NCBI GenBank assembly: GCA_964431365.1
Contig: CAYSJJ010000012.1
Coordinates: 1 to 64,000, forward strand
From: Geomobilibacter sp964431365
GTDB lineage: Bacteria; Desulfobacterota; Desulfuromonadia; Geobacterales; DSM-12255
Reading direction: 5' to 3'
Length of the DNA stretch: 64,000 bases
The translations under genes and the position numbers were made by a program. Of this stretch, positions 59,458-64,000 are shown in pieces; within the stretch, counting starts at the first letter, position 1; every line of letters begins with the position of its first letter. The notes beneath the pieces are model-generated. The model had not been told where the DNA came from, did not search any database, and saw nothing but the letters and a program-made list of their open reading frames with translations.

Positions 59458-62376
59458 ATGTCGAGGAAACGGATATTCCTGCCACTGATGATCCTTGCCG
59501 TTGTCGGCCTCTCCCTGGCGGCCCTGGCTGCCGTGGGGAGCACCGCGATCCCGACGCAGACCGTCACCCCGGAACGACACAAAAGCGGCGACGACGGTTA
59601 TTTCCGCCTCCGGCTTCCCCTGCCGCAGGGCGCACCTGCCGGCCCCATCCGGTTCGGGGTGACGGTGGACGCGGGCGACTGCTGGCTGGTGTCGGCCCAG
59701 GCCCCCCAGCTTGGGGCTCCGGCCGGCGCCGGGCGGGACGACGATGAAGTCGGCGAGGCCTCGCTCTCAGCGAACGCTCACCAGCGGACCGTCACGGTCA
59801 CCGGCCGGTACGGCCATGGCGGCCCGGTGCGGCTGACCGTCAGCGCCCGTACTGCCGGCGGGCCGTTCAGGCCGCTGGCGAAGCTGGTCTTCCAGCTTCC
59901 GGACGCGCCCCGGGAGAACCCGGAGGTGCGCCAGGCCTGGGCGCGGCAGCAGCAGACAGCCATTGCCGCGGCCGACCCCCATGGCGAAGACTCCTTCAGC
60001 CAGTACTGGAACCTGGCCATCGCACCGCGCTACGGGCTGCAGCCGGGGCTGCCCGAGGCAGCGGCCCGTTTTCGCCGGGAACCGCCCGACCTGTACAGTG
60101 TCTTCACCGGCGCCGCCGCCATCCAGGAGTCGCTACAGCTGGAGCAGCTCGGCAGCGGGCCCCAAAGCCCGGCCCAGCTGGGCGCCATCCGGAAGGCGGA
60201 AGAGGCGCCGACGGTCGATGTGGCGCTCTCCACCCTGGGCGGCCCGACGGTCAGGTCCCATCCCTTCCGGGAGATGCTGAAGGGGCGCGAACCCCAGCTC
60301 CCCCCCCTGGCTGCGGCCATTCCCCAGAACCACTACGCGGTCTTCTTCGCCGACATCAACAAAGAGATCGAGCTGGCCGACCTGATGGACGAATGGGGGG
60401 GGAATCTGCTCCACCAGGTGGAGGCGAGCGCCAGGGACTTCCGGGTGCGCCGGAAGGTGAGCAGCCAGCTCTGCCTGGAGAACAGCCAGCTCACCCGCTG
60501 GTTCGGCGACCGTGTGGTGGCGGACATGGCGTTCACCGGCAGCGATCCGTTCCTGAAGGAAGGGACCGCCTTCACGGTGCTCTTCTCCCTCAAGGACAGC
60601 GACCGGTTCCGCCGGCAGCTGGAGAAGCAGTACGCCGGGGCCGTCGCCAAACGGGGCGCACTCGGCTCCACCTTCACCATCGGCACTAACCATGGGATGG
60701 CCGTTGTCTCCCCGGATCGGCGGGTCTCCTCCCATGCCCTGATCGTCGGGAAGATCGCCATCGTCTCCACCAGCAGGGGCGAGATCGACCGGATCGCTGC
60801 CGTGCTGGCCGGGCGGGAGCCCTCCCTGGCCCGGGCCGACGACTTCCGCTACATGCGCACCATCTTCCCCCAGAATGCCCAGGAGGAGGACATCTTCATC
60901 TACCTCTCCGACGCCCACATCCGGCAGCTGGTCGGCCCCCGCGCCAAGATCGTCGAGGCGCGGCGGATGCGCTGCTCCGCCAACATGGGGCTGATTGCCA
61001 ACGCCCGCCTCTGGTTCATGGCCGAGAAACGGCGCGAGCCGACCATGCAGGAACTCATCGACAACGGCTACCTGGGGCGGAATCCGCCCCGCTGCCCCGA
61101 TCACGGCGGCTACGCTTTCGACGGCCACGGCGAGCCTTTCTGCTCGCTCCACAACCGCCAGGTTCTGCTCACCCCGGGCAGCGAGCTGCCGCTGGCAACG
61201 GTCACCCCGCTGGAGGCGTCCCAGTACACGGCGTTCGTGGAGAACTACAACCGTTACTGGAGCCGTTTCTTCGACCCGATCGGCATCCGGGTGAAGATGG
61301 GGAAGGATATCAGGATCCAGACCTGCATCCTGCCGCTCATCGAGAACTCCTGGTACGACGGCCTGGCTGCCTTCTCCGGCCGCTCGCCGGGCGCGCTGAC
61401 CGAGGCCAGCATCCTGCCGCGCACCATCCTGTCGCTGCGGGGGCACATGTCAACCGAATGGCTGAACAGTATCCGGCCGCTCCGCGAGCTGTCGGAGCAT
61501 GGCAGCGTCTCGACGGACTGGCTGGGGGACGAGCTCTCCCTCAACCTCTGCGACGGCCAGGTACTCTTTTCTGCGGGACGGGGCGCCGTGGGGCTCATGG
61601 GGCAGGGGATGGGGCGCTCCTCCCTGGAGCCGCTGGTCATCGGCTACCTGGGGTCGGCCCTGAACCTGCCCACCTACCTGTCGGTAAAGGTCACGGACCC
61701 GCAAAAAGCGGAGCGCGCCATCCCGCAGCTCTTCCGGGCGCTGGGCCCCCGCTACGGCCGGACCGATGATTTCGGCGTCGAGACCTACAGCATCGAGGAC
61801 CATCGCGGCAAGCCGCTCTACGTGGCCGCTTTCGACCTCTGGTTTCTCAGGCTGCGGATCTACTCCGCGGTCGTGGACGACCGGCTGGTGATCGCCTCCC
61901 GGCGCGACATCGTCACGGAGCTGATGGATGCCGCGGCCGACGGAAAGGGGCCGAAGGGGGCGACGCAGGAGGGGAGCATGGAGCTGTCAATCTACCGTTC
62001 GGCCTTCAAACAGCTGGGGGAGACGGTCAGCCTGGGATGGCAGGAGGAGTTGCGCCATGCCTGCCACAGGAACCTGCCACTGGCGGCCATCCTCCTCAAG
62101 ACGGTCGGTCTGCCGGCGGAGAGCCTGGAGTCTGCCGTGACCGGGCTGCGCGGCTACCAGCCCTACTGCCCGTCCGGCGGGCGGTACGTGGTGGACGAGC
62201 AGAGCGGGGGGGTGATCTGCACGGTCCACGGCAATGCCTGGCACCCCAGACAGCCGGCCGGCAGCGACAGTTCGTCGAAGACCCTGTCCCTGGTCAACGC
62301 CCTGGAACGGGTCAACGCCCGCCTGGCGTTCACGCCGGAGGGGTTGATGACCACGGTGGAGATCAGGAGGAGGTAG
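59458..62376 (+). CDS. 972-residue exported protein with two Cys/Cys/His loops
   Basis: A hydrophobic signal or anchor (residues 5-28) precedes a large protein with no domain I can name. Two similar short loops stand out: RCPDHGGYAFDGHGEPFCSLH (about residue 545) and YCPSGGRYVVDEQSGGVICTVH in two parts (about residue 900). Both have the form C-P-x2-G-x-Y-x(n)-C-x2-H, as in some prepilin-like proteins, and could bind metal. The middle reads like repeated alpha/beta modules (FFADINKEIELADLM, KVTDPQKAERAIPQLFRALG). GAGAGGAG precedes the ATG, 12 bp after the lipoprotein. Function unknown. Confidence 0.78.
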   Translation: MSRKRIFLPLMILAVVGLSLAALAAVGSTAIPTQTVTPERHKSGDDGYFRLRLPLPQGAPAGPIRFGVTVDAGDCWLVSAQAPQLGAPAGAGRDDDEVGEASLSANAHQRTVTVTGRYGHGGPVRLTVSARTAGGPFRPLAKLVFQLPDAPRENPEVRQAWARQQQTAIAAADPHGEDSFSQYWNLAIAPRYGLQPGLPEAAARFRREPPDLYSVFTGAAAIQESLQLEQLGSGPQSPAQLGAIRKAEEAPTVDVALSTLGGPTVRSHPFREMLKGREPQLPPLAAAIPQNHYAVFFADINKEIELADLMDEWGGNLLHQVEASARDFRVRRKVSSQLCLENSQLTRWFGDRVVADMAFTGSDPFLKEGTAFTVLFSLKDSDRFRRQLEKQYAGAVAKRGALGSTFTIGTNHGMAVVSPDRRVSSHALIVGKIAIVSTSRGEIDRIAAVLAGREPSLARADDFRYMRTIFPQNAQEEDIFIYLSDAHIRQLVGPRAKIVEARRMRCSANMGLIANARLWFMAEKRREPTMQELIDNGYLGRNPPRCPDHGGYAFDGHGEPFCSLHNRQVLLTPGSELPLATVTPLEASQYTAFVENYNRYWSRFFDPIGIRVKMGKDIRIQTCILPLIENSWYDGLAAFSGRSPGALTEASILPRTILSLRGHMSTEWLNSIRPLRELSEHGSVSTDWLGDELSLNLCDGQVLFSAGRGAVGLMGQGMGRSSLEPLVIGYLGSALNLPTYLSVKVTDPQKAERAIPQLFRALGPRYGRTDDFGVETYSIEDHRGKPLYVAAFDLWFLRLRIYSAVVDDRLVIASRRDIVTELMDAAADGKGPKGATQEGSMELSIYRSAFKQLGETVSLGWQEELRHACHRNLPLAAILLKTVGLPAESLESAVTGLRGYQPYCPSGGRYVVDEQSGGVICTVHGNAWHPRQPAGSDSSSKTLSLVNALERVNARLAFTPEGLMTTVEIRRR

Positions 62377-62433
62377 GTGGCTCGCCACCCCTCTCCCCGC
62401 CGGTCGGGGGGAGGGGGCGATGAGTATGACGCC

Positions 62434-62471
62434 AGTACATTCCATGTCTGGCGCCATACATTTCATGTATG
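62434..62471 (+). promoter_or_regulatory. two tandem activator operators upstream of the 62606 operon
   Basis: AGTACAT-TCC-ATGTCTG (62434-62450) and the perfect CATACAT-TTC-ATGTATG (62455-62471), centres 21 bp apart. The proximal centre is 84 bp before the GG of the promoter. Confidence 0.75.
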
Positions 62472-62545
62472 CCTGGGGTGGAGTGGTAGGCGGGGGTAGA
62501 TCGTAAAGCTATGTAGTTTAAGTGCGTTATGGTGCATGGGCGGTT

Positions 62546-62562
62546 CGGCACGTTCCCTGAAA
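62546..62562 (+). promoter_or_regulatory. sigma-54-type promoter of the DUF2339 operon
   Basis: CGGCAC-GTTCC-CTGAAA with GG at 62547-62548 and TG at 62558-62559, about 45 bp before the ATG at 62606. Confidence 0.68.
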
Positions 62563-62605
62563 TATCCTGGGTGTCACGGACCAAAAAAGCCGCAGGAGGT
62601 TTGCC

Positions 62606-62800
62606 ATGAAAACCACTCGCCTCGGATCGATCCTTTCCGCAGCCATCGCAGTGTCCCTCATGATCGCGGTGACCGCGGCCCTGTCCCACCATGCCGCAGC
62701 GGTGCAAAGCGCCGCGATCTCGTACCAGGAGCAGGCGCCGGTGCCTCCGCCCAGCGCCTACAGCGACCTGCTCAACGCACTGTCCGTTGGAGGGAGATAG
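62606..62800 (+). CDS. 64-residue exported or membrane-anchored small protein
   Basis: Starts MKTTRLGSILSAAIAVSLMI with a hydrophobic segment to about residue 25, then a short polar, Pro-rich tail (QEQAPVPPPSAYSDLLNALS). GCAGGAGG precedes the ATG. The stop lies 2 bp before the DUF2339 ATG. No family recognised. Confidence 0.72.
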   Translation: MKTTRLGSILSAAIAVSLMIAVTAALSHHAAAVQSAAISYQEQAPVPPPSAYSDLLNALSVGGR

Positions 62801-62802
62801 TC

Positions 62803-64000
62803 ATGGAAATCCTCCTGACACTGGTGGGGGCCTTCATCGGCGGGATTATCGGGCATTTTGGCGGCGCCGTTAGCGGTGCGGTTATCGGCTGGCTCTGCGC
62901 CAGGGTGTCCGCATTGAGCACGGAGCAGTGGGGATTCCGCACCGAACTGGCGGAGCTGCGCCGACGACTCGAACAGAGTGCACCTTCGGAGCAGGCGCCG
63001 CAGCCGTCACCGATGGCGGAAGAGCCCTTTGCCTGGCCGGTCGGGCCGGAACTGGCGCTGCACGACCGGCCGAACGGGCCGGTACCGCCGCCGCACCGGC
63101 CGGAGCGCCCGGCCGCGCGGCAGGAACGTCTCCAGCCGGCACCTGCCGAGCCGGAAGCGGCGTCGCCGTTCGCAGCCTGGCTGGAGACCCTCCTGAGCGG
63201 CGAATACCTGCTGGTCAAGCTGGGTGTCCTGATCCTCTTCTTCGGCGTTGCCTTCCTGGTGAAGTATGCGGCCCAGCGCGGCCTGTTCCCGATCGAGCTG
63301 CGGCTGGCCGCTGCGGCCCTGGGAGGGTGCGCCCTGCTGGCAATCGGCTGGCGGCTGCGTGATCGCCGGCCAATCTACGCCCAGGTGATCCAGGGGGGCG
63401 GCATCGGCATCCTCTACCTGACCAGCTACGCCACCCTGCACCTCTACCACCTGATCCCCGCCAGCCTCGGCTTCGCCCTGCTGGTGGCGATCTGCGCCCT
63501 GTCCGTAACGATAGCGCTGGCGCAGGACTCCCGCCCCCTGGCGCTGATGGGGAGTGCGGGCGGTTTCCTGGCGCCGGAACTGGCTGGCATCGGCAGCAGC
63601 ACGCCGGCCGTGCTGTTCGGCTACTACGCCATCCTGAACGGCGGCATACTGGTCATTGCCCAGAGCCGCGCCTGGCGCGCACTGGAGCTGCTCGGCTTCG
63701 GCGGCACCTTCCTCGTCAGTGCCCTGTGGGGCGCCCGCTTCTACCGTCCCGAGTACTTCATGAGCGTCGAGCCGTTCCTGGTGCTCTTCTTTCTCCTCTA
63801 TGCCGTCCTGCCGGTGATCCATGCCCGCCGGCACTCCTTCGCGGAGGCTGGGTATCAGGACTTCGCCCTGGTCTTCGGCACCCCCATCCTTGCCTTTGCC
63901 CTCCAGGCGGCCCTAGTGCGGGACTGGGAGTATGGCCTGGCCTGGAGCGCGCTGACAGCCGGCGCCTTTTACCTGGCCATGGCATGGCGACTGTTCCGTG
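62803..64000 (+). CDS. DUF2339 multi-spanning membrane protein, 3' end cut by window
   Basis: 399 visible codons, open to the window end. A glycine-rich membrane start (LTLVGAFIGGIIGHFGG) precedes a short coiled coil and a Pro-rich cytoplasmic linker. The DUF2339 membrane core follows (LLVKLGVLILFFGVAFLVKY, VIQGGGIGILYLTSYATLHL, GSAGGFLAPELAG), with many helices. GGAGGGAG precedes the ATG. Family function is unknown; its place in this regulon suggests envelope maintenance. Confidence 0.85.
   Translation, partial: MEILLTLVGAFIGGIIGHFGGAVSGAVIGWLCARVSALSTEQWGFRTELAELRRRLEQSAPSEQAPQPSPMAEEPFAWPVGPELALHDRPNGPVPPPHRPERPAARQERLQPAPAEPEAASPFAAWLETLLSGEYLLVKLGVLILFFGVAFLVKYAAQRGLFPIELRLAAAALGGCALLAIGWRLRDRRPIYAQVIQGGGIGILYLTSYATLHLYHLIPASLGFALLVAICALSVTIALAQDSRPLALMGSAGGFLAPELAGIGSSTPAVLFGYYAILNGGILVIAQSRAWRALELLGFGGTFLVSALWGARFYRPEYFMSVEPFLVLFFLLYAVLPVIHARRHSFAEAGYQDFALVFGTPILAFALQAALVRDWEYGLAWSALTAGAFYLAMAWRLFR

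Overview
The window looks like chromosome from a Geobacter-like member of the Desulfuromonadia. It is GC-rich and dense with sensor kinases. It carries GEMM-I riboswitches close to the Geobacter cGAMP-type class, a GspA/GspB pair, a YeeE/TusA pair, an ArsS pair and a corrinoid/methyltransferase-like operon. The genus call is inference from gene content and family resemblance; no 16S gene is present.

Layout. 1-682: a MaoC-like dehydratase cut by the window edge and a small S4 protein. 787-4536: a promoter and a tightly overlapping operon of corrinoid protein, UroD/MtaA-like protein, DUF1638 protein and histidine kinase. 4635-15182: a B12-binding radical SAM protein, a heme-type sensor kinase, ltaE, glnS, an STT3-like oligosaccharyltransferase and uvrC. 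15334-23257: a giant coiled-coil envelope protein interrupted by an assembly gap, LysM/TPR proteins and a pseudo-receiver membrane protein. 23402-36130: CpsB-like phosphatase, TruC, an Ig-like protein, LysR, TerC behind a manganese riboswitch, an HD-GYP protein, GspB/GspA, the arsenosugar pair, and thiosulfate-type YeeE, TusA and a kinase. 36188-44160: a hybrid kinase, a substrate-binding protein, a TonB receptor and a MATE exporter.

44326-51180 is an envelope and regulatory-RNA region. Two OmpA-type proteins lie beside a 0.9-kb intergenic region that holds three GEMM-I riboswitches. Two in tandem face a secreted TPR protein. One faces a 35-residue ORF, a TPR protein and a secreted metallophosphoesterase with two fibronectin type III domains. 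Three copies of a two-hairpin RNA element are spread through this part, each just downstream of a leftward gene.

51265-64000 reads as one sigma-54 regulon. A sigma-54 activator gene is divergent from an amidohydrolase and an LplT-PlsC-acyl-ACP synthetase fusion. These are followed by pssA, small membrane proteins and lipoproteins, a 972-residue exported protein and a DUF2339 membrane protein. Four promoters share GGCAY-N5-CTG, and three of them have CATACAT-N3-ATGTATG-type operators about 84-96 bp upstream. The regulon appears to serve phospholipid or envelope maintenance. This regulon, the riboswitch cluster and the two-hairpin element are the most promising candidates for something undescribed.
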